Of a stretch of DNA of 64,000 nucleotides, positions 22,771-34,612 are shown piece by piece. The notes below the pieces were generated by a model that searched no databases, was not told the origin of the DNA, and was given only the letters and a program-made list of their open reading frames with translations. Within the stretch, counting starts at the first letter, position 1. Every line of letters begins with the position of its first letter. Source of the stretch: Smallanthus sonchifolius (taxonomy: Eukaryota > Streptophyta > Magnoliopsida > Asterales > Asteraceae); assembly GCA_023525975.1 (NCBI GenBank), contig CM042034.1, forward strand, positions 27,988,779 through 28,052,778, given 5' to 3'. Made by a program: the position numbers and the translations under genes.

Positions 22771-24649
22771 ATGATGAAAATTGGCTTTCTTTTGCTAACT
22801 CTTTGCTCTATTCTTCTTCTTCCTTTTCCTCTTGTTCATGCTTTTACCGCTTCCGGATGGATCCGTGCTCATGCCACCTTCTATGGTGGCGGGGACGCTT
22901 CAGGAACAATGGGTATGCAATTTCTCTTAGATATACTACTTTGATAAAACTATTTGTAATTGTGTTCTAATGCACCAAGTGCTCTTATCAAATTTCTTAT
23001 AATGTTCTATACAGAGGTGTAAATGAGGCGAGCTGATTTTGAGTCAGACTAACCTTAAGTTTGCTTTGTTTCAGGCCATATGTTTAAAGATTGAATTTAA
23101 CTTGTGATTAACTTTACAACATTGATTTTGGCTTTTTCATAATTTACGTATTATATACATATATAATTATTTTGTATGTATTTATAACAATAATTATGAA
23201 TATAAATATATATTATTTAGTTTATACTTTATATAATAATAATTGTATATAATAAAAATAATATTTATTATATATTATATTAAGTAGTAGGGTAGTTTAG
23301 GTTTCAAGTATAATCAAACTTAATATATGGAACTAGGACACAAAATTGAGACATTGGTTAATTAAAGCTCGACTTGATTCAATGTTTGTCGACGACATGT
23401 AAATTAAGTCGGCAAGAAAGCTTGTTTTATTATTTTTACCTTTATAGTATAGTTTGATATATTTTTGTCTAATAACACATATTTATAATAAATAAGTTTC
23501 AAAAACCGTATCTATTTGTCAATTAACAATAACGATTAAAGGCGTTTAACTTAAGTTAAAGGTTGTTCGGATTCAACTTTTTTTAGATTTATAATTAAAT
23601 TTAAGTTATTTTATTAAATAATATTTAAATTTTTTATTGTTAATGTCATAGATTCTATGTTTTTAATATTACAATTTATTGGGACTATAAATCACATGTG
23701 TTTGGTTTTCAGGAGGTGCTTGTGGGTATGGTAATTTATACTCAACCGGTTATGGTACAAATACCGCTGCACTGAGTACTGCTCTTTTCAACGACGGTGC
23801 CTCATGCGGCCAATGCTACACGCTTATGTGCGATTACCAGGCTGACCCACGGTGGTGCATCAAAGGAACGTCGGTGACAATAACTGCCACAAATTTCTGC
23901 CCACCGAATTTCGCTCAGCCGAGCGATGACGGTGGATGGTGCAACCCGCCACGTCAGCATTTCGACATGGCCCAACCGGCTTGGGAGAAAATCGGAATCT
24001 ACCGAGGTGGAATTGTCCCCATCATCTATCAAAGGTTCTAATCTTTATCGTTAGTAATAGGGTTGTGCTAAACGTAGTTTATGCCCTGTTATTTTTTACT
24101 CAACGTGCCCCTTCTTCCTACTTCGTATGTTTACTTTTATTAAACAAGGGGTACGTTTAATATACAGGATGTATGTTTAGCCTATTCCAAATCATATTAG
24201 TTTTCTGTATTATGTTGTATATATTTATAACTATAATTATGTATATAATATATATTATTTAGTTTCTTTTAATTATAATGACTATAATAATAATAATCCT
24301 TATTATATTATATTATAATAAATGTTTTTTTTGTTTTTTTAGAGTACCTTGTATTAAACGCGGCGGAGTTAGGTTCACCATCAACGGCCGAGACTACTTT
24401 GAGCTTGTTCTAGTAAGCAACGTCGGTGGCGCCGGATCAATTCAATCGGTGCAGGTGAAGGGATCGAAAACCGGATGGATGGCAATGTCGAGAAATTGGG
24501 GAGTTAACTGGCAATCGAATTCGTACCTTAATCGTCAATCGATGTCATTCAAGGTTACAACAAGTGATGGTGTGACAAAAATTTTCATGAATATTGTTCC
24601 GGCTAATTGGGGATTCGGTCAGACATTCTCGAGCCCCGTGCAGTTTTAA
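22771..24649 (+). CDS. EXPA: Alpha-expansin
   Basis: Three exons: 22771-22912, 23713-24034 and 24343-24649, with GT..AG introns of 800 and 308 bp. They encode 256 residues, the usual length. A signal peptide (about 1-24, ending LVHA) sends it to the cell wall, where expansins loosen cellulose-xyloglucan contacts at acid pH without hydrolysis. Domain 1 (GH45-like) shows [30 protein letters not shown], the alpha-expansin insertion [11 protein letters not shown] and its HFD motif, and the family's cysteines. Domain 2 (CBM63-like) starts near [11 protein letters not shown] and carries [10 protein letters not shown] and [12 protein letters not shown] 22771 is followed at once by a second Met codon; either works. 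No damage is visible. The subgroup number is not assigned. Confidence 0.97.
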
Positions 24650-25556
24650 GAAGATCGGATTTATGATTTTGTTGACGGCAGCGGCGTGCTTACTCTTTTT
24701 GGTGGAAGCTGCCCGCCGGTGTGAGATTTGGAGGCTGTTTTTCCCCTATTATATTCTATTATGATATAAGTTTTATAATATGATTTGTAACGAAATGATT
24801 TTATTGTTATTACAACACAACATATAAAAACTTGTTATATTGTAATGTGGTGCTTTTATGTATTTTTTGTTGTCATATATTCAAAATTGTGTTTATATAT
24901 AAATATAAATATGTGATTTTTACATTGTTGTCATATATTTTTGTATCATGTTCAATTGAAACTCCTTTTTAATTGTCTCATATCCTCAACAACAAGAATC
25001 TTTTTTTTTCCTTTTTTGTATAACTAGGAAACATGCTTACGTAGTAAAACCCTTTTTAATTGTCTCATGTTCTTATAACCACTGGATATTTATAAGACAT
25101 AGAAAATTAATAATTTAATAATGTTTTGTAGATATACTATTTTTTAATATCATTTCTAAAAATTGAAATAATAATTAATATTTTTTTGAAATACATAATT
25201 ATTTCTAACCAAATAAAATAATAAAATGGATAATGGTTTCAAAGTAATTGGTTGGACACTTATCCATTATCTTTATACGGTTTTTATTTTTTTTTATTTT
25301 TTAAAGATAAATGTCATGCTCAGCACAATCCACAGCCGAAAAAGTAAATTAAGGTTTTTAAATTGATTCTTTATCGTGAAATTTATAAAAGATTCTTACT
25401 AGAGCTTCTTTCCAAAGGTGGAGCTAAACATATTCCTCTCTTCTCAATTGCTCTGTCCTGGTCAGTGAGTGTAATTAAAAAAAATGATCGTTTTGTACGT
25501 GTAACGCGTTATATAAACAGTGGATGTGATCACACTCACACTAAGTAAATATGTGT
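24650..25556 (+). other. Expansin 3' flank and non-coding spacer
   Basis: 3' UTR, then AT-rich DNA. No second gene or boundary seen. Confidence 0.45.
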
Positions 25557-26764
25557 AATGGCGTTAGGCTCGGCTCAACCTTTTTATTGGCCTAAAGCGA
25601 GTTTTAAAAGAGTTTTTTTTTTCAAAAGAGTGTTGGTGGAAAAAGTATTTACCAAAATAGTGTTCCTTAAAAATTATTTATCAAAAAAGTGTTTTTGAAA
25701 ATTTACTTGTATCTCTCTCATTAAATAACCTATGTTTTTAATTAAACAAAATATATTTTGAAAGAAAAATATTTTATTTTTCAAAAAAGGTTTTATTTTT
25801 TTTAAGAAAAAGTTATATTTTTACAAATCTTAAAATAGAGGTTTAGTTTATAAAATAGTTTTCCCTTAAATTTTTATATCTTAAAAAATATTAAATATTG
25901 GTTTATGCGTGTCATTTTTGCATCTTTTCATGATATATATCTACTAAGAAACTCATTTTAACCGTGATATTCATTTGAATACATAAAAATTAATAATTTT
26001 ATAGTTTTTTTTAGTACGTAATCTACTTCTATCGTAAATAAATCATATCTATTAAGAAATTCATTTAACCATAGTAAATTTTTTGTTTAAATAAAAAGTA
26101 GTCAATTCTTGAAAATGAATTGTTTATTCTACCAAGTTTCATAACTTTATGTAATTCTTTTACTTACTTCGCAACGTCAATGTTAAAGCCACAACGCGCG
26201 GCTGCCACCACCCTCGTTATTATAATGCACACAATCTTAACAAACTATATTGTTTTCTTGTTCTTTTTAACAAAAAGTATATAGGTAAAAAAAATAAAGC
26301 ATTTTTTTCTTTTAAAGATTTTACTTTTTAAAAAGTATAGGTTATCCAATTACATTACGAGAGAGGCACATGAATTTATTTCCAAAACATTATTTTGGTA
26401 AATAGTTTTCAAGGAACATCATTTTAGTAAATATTTTTTCAGCAACACTATTTTGGGAAAAAAAAACTCGTTTTAAAATCGGGGCCTCTTTTATAGAAAA
26501 ATAACATTATTTTTGCTTAGAATCATAACACATGAGAATATAATTACTCTCATTTTTTGTATACAATTTCTAAAAGGTACACAATCACAAATTAAAATTG
26601 GAGTAATCTTTTAGTACAAACAAAACTCAAAATGCTTCTATATTCTCCTTATCAAAACCGGAAAATTAAAAGTTAAAATTCTAAATAAAGGGCCCCTCAA
26701 ATATTGGGGGCCCCAAGCAGCAGATTATTTTTTATATAGTCGAGCCACCGCTGAATGGCGTTAG
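25557..26764. mobile_element. hAT-like element carrying a nested MULE
   Basis: The outer element (about 25565-26753) is bounded by a direct repeat aatggcgttag (25557-25567 and 26754-26764); the first 8 bp would fit a hAT duplication. The right end, inverted, reads CAGCGGTGGCTCGAC and the left end taggctcggctcaac, which are partly similar. The 'ggcctaaagcga ... ggggcctctttt' composition matches plant hAT MITEs. Confidence 0.75.
25601..26478. mobile_element. MULE-like foldback element nested in the hAT
   Basis: Element 25610-26469 begins GAGTTTTTTTTT and ends AAAAAAAAACTC. Its two arms (25610-25740 and 26335-26469) are inverted copies over more than 130 bp. An exact 9-bp duplication gttttaaaa (25601-25609, 26470-26478) is the Mutator signature. 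There is no transposase. Confidence 0.92.
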
Positions 26765-28422
26765 TGAGTGTGAACAAAAAAAGATAATGATTTGTAGTAT
26801 TATGGATGGTGGATGAAAATAAAAAATAAAAATAAAAAATCCTTTTCTTTGCCCCACGCTTGCAAGTAGCCTCACAGAGATGCCCTCAATCACGCCCTAG
26901 TGGGCAGTGATCCCTCCGTGATGAGATGAGGTGGCAGCTCACGGCCCCTCACTCACACTCCATAACACATGACCTAACAATGTTTTTAGCTTTTGGATAT
27001 CTTTTAGTTCGATTCTGACAGTTGGACGAAACCAAATGATCATCTATTTGCACAGATCCCTTGACCTAGGTGAGCGCCTCGTGTCTCTTCAAGTCGTATA
27101 GACGCACGTCTCCTACACCTTGCTTTTGAGTAGGTCATTCAAACTTTTTTTTCCAATAAATAATTAATATATTAAGTAAGCGCTCTTTTTCATAAAGATC
27201 GCCGTTTAAAACCGAATAGAAATGAACATAAACCAAATCAACTTAAACAATTTTAAATACAAATATTTTTTATTAGTATTATAGATTTTTTTTGTTTTAT
27301 TTTTATTTTTTAGAACAACTAACTCGTACAACCTCCTAGATCTACACTTTTGTCCCCAATAAACCTTAAACCCTCATTCTCTTATACCATCGCGCTACAA
27401 ACCCTTAGTAACATTATAGTTATTTTGTGAACTATAAATTTATAAAAAAGAAAATCTATATCCCCTAACTATTTTTGTGAACTATTTATAAAAAGAAAAT
27501 CTATATCCCCTAAGTTGGATAGTTGGAACTCTTTTTCTGTCGGGTCATATCTCACCGCTAACTTGAAGCCACCGACAAACCATCTTCTCATCAATAAACC
27601 ACGGAGGGTCCATGCAAACACCACATAACACAATGGTGGGCGACGGAGGGAGGGGGACAAGAGTTTAATGGTAATTAATAAAACATACAAATTTATGGTA
27701 TTTGAAAAATAAATGTCTCACCAAATTTGCTACGTGTTTACTTTATTTATAACTTAAATCTAAAGACTTTTAAGTATCACAATTTACTAACCATTAGAAA
27801 AGTTAGGCACGATCTTTCCTTTACTTTAAATACATAGAGTACCATAAGACGTGGGTTCGAAACCCACTTGACCAGTTTTCTACAATGTTTATTTTTTTTT
27901 TCTATTTTAGCTTCTTTTTTTATTTATTTTGATGTCTCGTTTTTTTGTTGGTTTAGCTTTTATTTATCTGTCTTTTTTGTATGAGTTTTTTTCGTGGTTC
28001 TTCAACGTGTGCTATAAATTTTTAAGCGTTTTTTACATAAGGTCTTCAATATTACCAATGCTTTCACTGCAACACGTGAGCTTACGTAATAGTTTTGATT
28101 TTTTATACAAAGATTCGAACACGTTGATTGATTTCGTGGTTTAGCGAGCCACAACGTATAAATGTTTTTTTTACTTTAATCTATTTTCTTTCATTAATTT
28201 GGCAAATGTCAACATAACATAAACGCACGATAGCTGAGTCATGTTTCTGGCGTAACGCCGCAACAACGTAAATTTTTCTTAGTGTTTCGACGTAAATTTT
28301 TCTTAAGGTTCAACGTCGCTGCCACAACGCGTGGGTTTTTACACTAAGCTATAACACATTTTTTTCCTTCTTGATTTTCTTAAGGTTCAACGTCGCTGCC
28401 ACAATTTCTCGGTCTCATATTT
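26765..28422. other. Non-coding, repeat-rich region
   Basis: Contains a short duplication near 27430-27515 (aaaagaaaatctatatcccc twice) and an isolated tRNA T-arm-like sequence (gtgggttcgaaacccac, 27850-27866). 28200-28420 has two copies of aaggttcaacgtcgctgcca and belongs to the 3' side of the Harbinger-type element that follows. Confidence 0.45.
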
Positions 28423-29474
28423 CTAACAATTTGTTCTTTTTCCATCTTCATCAGTTTCTACGAACGTGGGCTCTACTTCATTTGAATTGTACTCACAACT
28501 TGCTACGCCTTTGTTCTCTACAATCATATTAAGATTACCCAAGTGTACATTATGTTCCTTATTCGATTTTGAGACCAAGATCGTGTCGGCCGTCCCACGA
28601 TAAGCCACTTATTCTTCAAAAGACCAAAACGCTCGTTCGACGTCTTTTCTTACTACGTCATGAGATGTTTTATATGTAGTACGCCTAATACCTTTGGACA
28701 CGTAAGAGATTTGACAATTGTAGCATATTTGGGATATATTTCATCACAAAGATAATATCCACGCCTGTAATGGGTTCTCCTAAGTTCAAAATACGAGTCT
28801 GATGTGGTTCCATTTATCATATCATCGAACAAAGGTAATTGACTAGGAACATTAATGTCATTGTAGGAAACAACAACGCCAAAGAATGCATGCCCAAACT
28901 ATAGGTCACTTTAAGCCACCAATCGTCCCAGGAAAGCCGTATCTAGCTTCATGTACCGCATATAATTGTTGAATGTCGCTAGCGAAGAATTTCGTATTTG
29001 TCTCCCACGGTACAACTGAATTATAGCTCTACAAAATTTGTAAATACAAGACCGTATAGTTTGGTAGGACATCTTTAAGTAGTCATTGAACGAATTGCTA
29101 GAGTTTCCGTATCCCATTTGACAAATCGCGGTGGTACACTTTTGCAAGGCAGTAAAACCTACTCGACCTCTCGCATCAACCCGTTGACGGAACCAAGACA
29201 CCTCTCTTACTCGATATCATTTGTAATTCATAAAAATAAACATCGTCTCATTCGAAAATGCGCGACTTAAGTCTTCAAGCGTGTACGTGCACAACTCCGT
29301 AAAATATTCATTCTGTAAAAGCGTGCTAGCAGTTGTGCGATCACGGATGAGACGAGCACTTCAGGTTCTAGGTTGTCATGTTTGAGTTTCTTCCCACCAC
29401 TGAACCGTCGCGGTTGAGAAAGCACGGAAGATCATGGCCCCGACCTCGTCGGGTGAAGATGAAGAAGAAAACAT
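28423..29474 (-). pseudogene. PIF/Harbinger-type transposase (plant transposon protein family)
   Basis: Minus-strand ATG at 29474-29472 opens MFSSSSSPDEVGAMI. A later part reads SWFRQRVDARGRVGFTALQK, CTTAICQMGYG and MSYQTIRSCIYKFCRAII, the N-terminal half of the Plant_tran (DDE_4) family. After FLGRLVA the sequence jumps to FGHAFFGVVVSYNDINVPSQ, LPLFDDMINGTTSDS, HYRRGYYLCDEIYP and NIMYTWVIL. The piece that normally holds the first catalytic Asp (a GSIDCMHW-type block) is missing. Several stops and frame changes are visible (after EETQT; at 28911; near 28660). The protein would cut and paste the element; this copy cannot. Confidence 0.85.
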
Positions 29475-29503
29475 TTTTTAAAAGTATAAGGTGTGTGAGA
29501 GTT

Positions 29504-29810
29504 TGATAAGGTTATCACCTGATTTGTTACAAGTTTATTCTTGAAGGGGCAAAGGGAAACTTCCCTCAAGTGGATTACAGGTTGTATTACTCAATATTAG
29601 TATATATAGTAATAAATAATGAAGAGAGAAGGCAGGTAACAATTTGTGAGATTATTAGAGCTCCTGCTTAATGTGTGGAGAGAGGGCATAGCCCTGGAAT
29701 TCCTTTTGAGTGTTCTTCTATCTTTTCCATTGTTCTCAATCACCGAATCATCAATAAGAATCGTTCCATCTTTTATACTTTTCATCTTATTTTGTATTAG
29801 ATCTCTATCA
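29504..29810 (+). repeat. 5' LTR (307 bp)
   Basis: About 15 hand-counted differences from 31210-31516, i.e. near 95% identity and the same length. Begins with the palindromic tgataaggttatca. Confidence 0.95.
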
Positions 29811-29854
29811 TTGGTCCGACCTGCTTGTGATCTGCTGTTTTCTTCCATTCGATC

Positions 29855-31228
29855 ATGGTAACCCGAGCTCAGAATTCTCGATTGGATGCTCAGAAACAAC
29901 AGATCAAACAACTCTAAGTTGATGTCGCTGAAATTAAATCCTCGTTGAAAGCCTTGGACGAGGATCGGATGGAGTCCGACGATTTTCGTAAGTTTGTTTT
30001 GGCGTGGATGAAACAACAGGATAAGCGACCATCGGATGGGTCGTCGGGCTCAGCTACTTCCTCTAGGATTTTCTCTTCGCTCCGTTCTTCTCCTCTGAAC
30101 GGTGGGCCGTCTACCGGGTTGCCCTATGTCGTGAAGAAAGTGAAGTTACCTGAATTTAGTGGGTTTGATCCTCAAGGTTGGATTCAGAAGGAGGATCTCT
30201 ATTTCGACATCACTGAAACACCGGACGACCTTCGTCTCCAGTTGGCTCAATCGAGCATGGTCGGCGTAGCTCAACATTGGTTCACCGTCATCTCTCAGGT
30301 ACACGATTCCTTGTAGTGGGGAGATTTTCAGGCGGAATTACTCCAACGTTTCAGTGGTTTGACGATTCTGAATCCTTCTGCACATTTCACTGAAGATCAC
30401 ATTGATTCACACTCCTCTCAGGCTATGCACATGATAGTTGTTACTCCGATTCACTCTGATCCGAGTGACTTTCACACGTTTGATTCGGCTTCGCAATGGT
30501 GTGATGAATCTGACCTAGGGCTCGTGAATGATGTCACTCCGATTGCAAGTTCAATTGAATATGTTATTGAGGTTGTTACTACTCACTCGGGTGTTGTTCT
30601 GTTGGATCCACACGCTATCTATCCAATCGGTTCAGATTTGGATTATGATATCACTGAGTATCAAACTAATTTCCCAAAATTTTTGTGTTGCGATCGTTTC
30701 ATTTTAGCAACTTCGGCTCTCGGGATCGCTCCAGCTTCTAGCATCGATACCCCTATTCTGATCATGTACTTCCCTTCACTGAATCTTGTTCCGGTTTATA
30801 CTAATCCGATCACACTTGATATTACTCATTTGTCGATTCCTAAACTGCATGAGGAATTGGACCGTTTTACCTTCTTTGTTTTTGATCCTGGTCCATATTT
30901 TCTCAAGATGTCTTATCATCCGAGTAAATCTGGTTCAGTTCCAGTTCTTTATACTCGGATCCTAGATATTGATTCAATTTCATATGCCGAAATTGACGTG
31001 CATTCAAGAGCTTTTCATGAGTCATTCGGAGTACAGGAGACTCACATGGATATGTTGAATTACATTTTTGTGCTAGCAGGGGTTGTTGTCGACAGTGCTA
31101 ACATTTGGCTGTTCGATACAGGTTCAAGAGTTATTCCAAACTTTGGATGGAAACCTGGTTGGCTGTGTGAAAGTCTTGAGGTCAAGACTTTATCGAAAGG
31201 GGGAAGTAGTGATAAGGTTATCACCTGA
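29855..31228 (+). pseudogene. Gag-like protein fused to an unassigned 290-residue region
   Basis: One frame from ATG 29855 (MVTRAQNSRLDAQ) to 31228 spans 457 codons, with two in-frame stops: TAA at 29915-29917 and TAG at 30314-30316. Residues about 80-165 carry a Ty3-type gag core: VKLPEFSGFDPQGWIQ, then LAQSSMVGVAQHWF, then FQAELLQRFSG. Downstream (about 170-457), where a normal gag would continue to a zinc knuckle, I recognise nothing: it is rich in Asp, Ser, Ile and Pro and has no knuckle. The open length of 289 codons (30359-31228) without a stop suggests it was under coding constraint until recently. Coding continues into the start of the 3' LTR. Confidence 0.75.
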
Positions 31229-31516
31229 TTTGTTATAAGTTTATTCTTGAAGGGGCAAAGAGAAACTTCCCTGAAGTGGATAACAGGTTGTCATGCTCAA
31301 TATTAGTATATATAGTAATAAATAATGAAGAGAGAAGGCAGGTAAGAGTTTGTGAGATTATTAGGGTTCCTGCTTAATATGTGAAGAGAGGGCATAGCCC
31401 TGGAATTCCTTTTGAGTGTTCTTCTATCTTTTCCATTGTTCTCAATCACCGAATCATCAATAAGAATGGTTCCATCTTTTATACTTTTCATCTTATTTTG
31501 TATCAGATCTCTATCA
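31210..31516 (+). repeat. 3' LTR (307 bp)
   Basis: Partner of 29504-29810; followed by aagtt. Confidence 0.95.
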
Positions 31517-31521
31517 AAGTT

Positions 31522-32546
31522 GTTGTTTGAGTTTTATGTGTTTTTAGTATGTTTAAAATGTATATTTATTAAGGTAAAAAAACATGTTTTTTAGTATGTG
31601 GAATGGTCAAATTTGACCAACCCAATGACTACGTGGACTAATCCACACCCATGAGATTTCTCAAGCAATGGACTCACACCAACGAAGGGACGGTGTTTCA
31701 TGGGGATTACGGAGTTAAGGCTGTTGACGTCGTGACGGACCTAATAGTTTTTTTCATGGGGGTCGGAAATTTTTTGAGGTCGGTTATCTATCATTAAATA
31801 TTATTTTTTTCAGTCCGGTTCAAGCAGGGTCGGATCGGGTCAGGTCTCTTAGTACACATATTATCACTAATTACAATTAGCAAATAGCACATATGAAATA
31901 GTTTATAACAAAATAATATGATAAAAAAAATTCAAAACTTAGAAAAAAAAAGTTACTTGAAATCGTAAGGAGGCAACGACGCAAGGCCGTGAATAGTGAA
32001 TCGACTAGTAGGGCTAGAATCGTAAATTCGTGATTAGGGAAAATGTTTGAAATCGTGAAGAGGCATGACAAGAATCATGATTAGCAAATTGTCGTTCTTT
32101 AGATTGCGTGAAACGGGAATATGAAATGTTGAGACGATGGATCAGGATTGCCGCTACTTAGTTTTTTTAACAAGTTAAATTGTTTAAAAATGTAAACGGG
32201 TAATGAGTTATCTAAATGTGGGCTTAATTGTCTAAATCAATAATAAGTTAACTAAATGTGAGTGTAGTTGTTTAAATGACTAAGTTTTTAGTCCAGATTA
32301 TTTCAAATGTCAAATTAAGTTATTAGTTTAAATATGAGTCAGTGTTAAAAAATAAATTTTCCTAGGGTCGGTGTTAAAAAATACATTTTTTAAGGGGTCG
32401 GTGTCAAAATTTCTTGAGGGTCGGTCCAGATTATATCGCATATATAACAAATAGAAAAAAATTCCATGAGAGTCGGCCGACCCGTCTAGCAAAAACTAGG
32501 TACGTCGTGCCTCTTCACGTGGAGTATACCGCTAGCTACCTCTAAT
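31522..32546. other. Non-coding region, probably rest of the Harbinger element and other repeats
   Basis: Resumes the DNA interrupted by the LTR element. 31740-32480 has several 'ggggtcggt(g)' strings and no gene. Confidence 0.4.
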
Positions 32547-32915
32547 AAACATGTTATGTTCAGGCCAAAGAGGTTGTGGTGTAGTGGTTGAGGTGAGGCC
32601 TAAAGTCCTAAGGGACCCGGGTTCAATCTCTGCCACCACCATTAATTTCTGAGGCATGCAAATAAGGACTAGTTCTTAGGCTGATGCACCAGGGTTTTAC
32701 CCACGCCGATCCAGGGTTTGAGCCTCGACTCTCCCTCAAGCCCGGAAGGGGCCGTATTGGATGGGATTTTCCCTTGGAAGCTCTCCAACTCTGACGTCAA
32801 GTGGACACGGTTAAGACAACATATTGACCGGAGTTGAACGAGTCTCTCCCATATGACGGAGGGTGCGACGTCACAACATTCAACGTTTGCCGTTAAAAAA
32901 AAACATGTTATGTTC
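32547..32915 (+). mobile_element. tRNA-derived SINE, plus strand
   Basis: Body 32562-32900. Box A (tggtgtagtggttgagg, about 32577-32593) and box B (gggttcaatctc, about 32619-32630) lie at the 5' side, with an A-run at the 3' end. An exact 15-bp duplication aaacatgttatgttc (32547-32561, 32901-32915) flanks it. It shares its central part (tgatgcaccagg..., ctccaactctgacgtcaag) with the SINE at 37034-37362. Confidence 0.95.
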
Positions 32916-33159
32916 CGGATTATGAAGCGTAATTAAAAGGAGGGTCCATGCAAATAGTTGGCACCCATTGGTAGGCGCCGTGAAAAGAGGGGGCAACAAT
33001 GTTAGAATAAAGTAAAAAATAAATTTATATTATATCCAAAAATAAATGTTTCTGTCACGATATTTGCTTCGTGTTTATCTTTTCTAACATCTATGTTTGT
33101 TTGTTTTTTTTTTATTTTTTATTTATGACTTCAATCTACATACCTAGCTCCTACCTGTC
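32916..33159. other. Non-coding spacer
   Basis: No gene. ggagggtccatgcaaa near 32940 also occurs near 27605, so a dispersed repeat is involved. Confidence 0.4.
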
Positions 33160-33650
33160 ATACCCCCTTCCTAAAAAATAATTTTTAAACTTGTTATTTT
33201 ACTCTCATTCAAAAAATTATTATTTGTAAAACCGTTCTTTTAAGGTTAAAAACACTTTCTATAAAATAAAACATATACCCCTCCCCCTTCATACTTGTCG
33301 TACCCACTTCATTTTACCCCCTTCGAATAATTATTATAAATAAAACTTTTTTTAAGTTTAAAAACACTTTTTCTATAAAACAAAAACGAGTTAGGCCATA
33401 CATATTCCCCCTCCTACTTGTCACACCCCCTGAAAAAATAATTTTTAAACTTGTTATTTTCCCTTTTCGAAAAATCATTCTTTCTAAAACCGTTATTTTA
33501 AGTTTAAAAACATTTTCTATAAAATAAAACGTATATTCTCCCCCCTTCCTACTTGTCGTACCAGCTACCCCCACCCCCATTTTACCCTATTCGAATAATC
33601 ATTATTTATAAAACTGTTTTTTAAGTTTAAAAGCATTTTACCCTAAGAAA
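33160..33650. repeat. Tandem repeat, about 125-135-bp unit, nearly four copies
   Basis: Blocks running from cttgtc(g/a)tacccc through aaaccgttnttttaagttta to ctataaaataaaa recur, starting near 33168, 33295, 33416 and 33551. Confidence 0.85.
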
Positions 33651-33766
33651 GAGATTTTGCCTAAGTAACCTAAGAAGGATTAAGAAGATGACATGTGACA
33701 CTCCTCATAAATATGATTAAAGGGTATTTAGGTCCTACAACCAAACTTTCACCCACTTGTTTTCTC

Positions 33767-33935
33767 AAAATACAATACAAAAAATCTAGTACAAAAAATA
33801 CAGCACCAAAAATCTAGTACAAAAAATCCAGCACAAAAATTTTAATAAAAAAACTTTAGCATAAAAAATCTACTACAAAAATTTCAACACAAAAAATTAG
33901 TAAAAAAATCCACCACAAAAAAATCTATACTATAA
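33767..33935. repeat. Short tandem repeat, about 19-22-bp unit
   Basis: Iterations of aaaaaatctagtacaaaaa and close variants (ccagcac, tctacta, tccacca), A-rich. Confidence 0.75.
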
Positions 33936-34612
33936 CTAATATAAAATAAACCTAGTAGCCCGAAATCAATATTTCTGAGCAAAAATTAGGGGAGGGACGG
34001 ATCTCCTCTAGCCCCTATTAAGTTTCGCCCATGGTAAAAAGTTAGTTCTTTTTTACCTTGCCATCATAAATTTCTTGTTTCCATTACTTATATACTTTTG
34101 TTTTTACGAATGGACGCTTCCCATATCGTAAGGCTACTATTACGACATCTTTCTATCTTGGAAATGTTTTTCTTTTATTTTAGTTTTGAAGAAAAAAAAC
34201 TTGTGTTAACATGGTAATTTTGAGGAATTGTGTATAGATTAGAACTATAAATTGGGCCTTTGAAGAACTTGTATCTTATAATACTTCATTTTCACTCCAA
34301 AGCCAGAAAATTGGGCCTAAAGGCTTAAATCCATTGAATTTGTGTGCGAGTGTGACTGCAACTTAAAAATCTCGAGCCTGCTCATGTGTTTTGCTTTGGC
34401 CCATGATATTTTTGGGCTTGTTACAAATATTACCGACTTATAGTTTATTACAACGACTCAATCGCACACCTTCATCAATCCTTCAAATCCTACCCCTCAT
34501 TTACATATGTGTCCATGACTGGTACTCTCAACCACATGAAGAGCACACACTATTCACTATTATATGGACACCTTAATACCGTTACACTATAAATCCTTTA
34601 GGTAATGACTTA
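33936..34612. other. Non-coding region
   Basis: No supported gene. 33985-34035 resembles a hAT end fragment (gggacggatctcctctagcc). Confidence 0.4.

Larger units (their letters stand above)
29499..31521 (+). mobile_element. Pol-less LTR retrotransposon
   Basis: The element 29504-31516 has two 307-bp LTRs (TGATAAGG...CTATCA), a purine run (aaagggggaagtag) before the 3' LTR, and one long coding frame between them. The flanks gagtt (29499-29503) and aagtt (31517-31521) match in 4 of 5 bases and are likely the target duplication. No RT, integrase or RNase H is present, so it depends on a partner element. It sits 30 bp upstream of the Harbinger transposase start. Confidence 0.92.

Noticed and set aside
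27850..27866. tRNA-like T-arm (gtgggttcgaaacccac)
   Set aside because: No acceptor, D-arm or anticodon arm fits around it; at most a SINE scrap. Not called as a tRNA gene.
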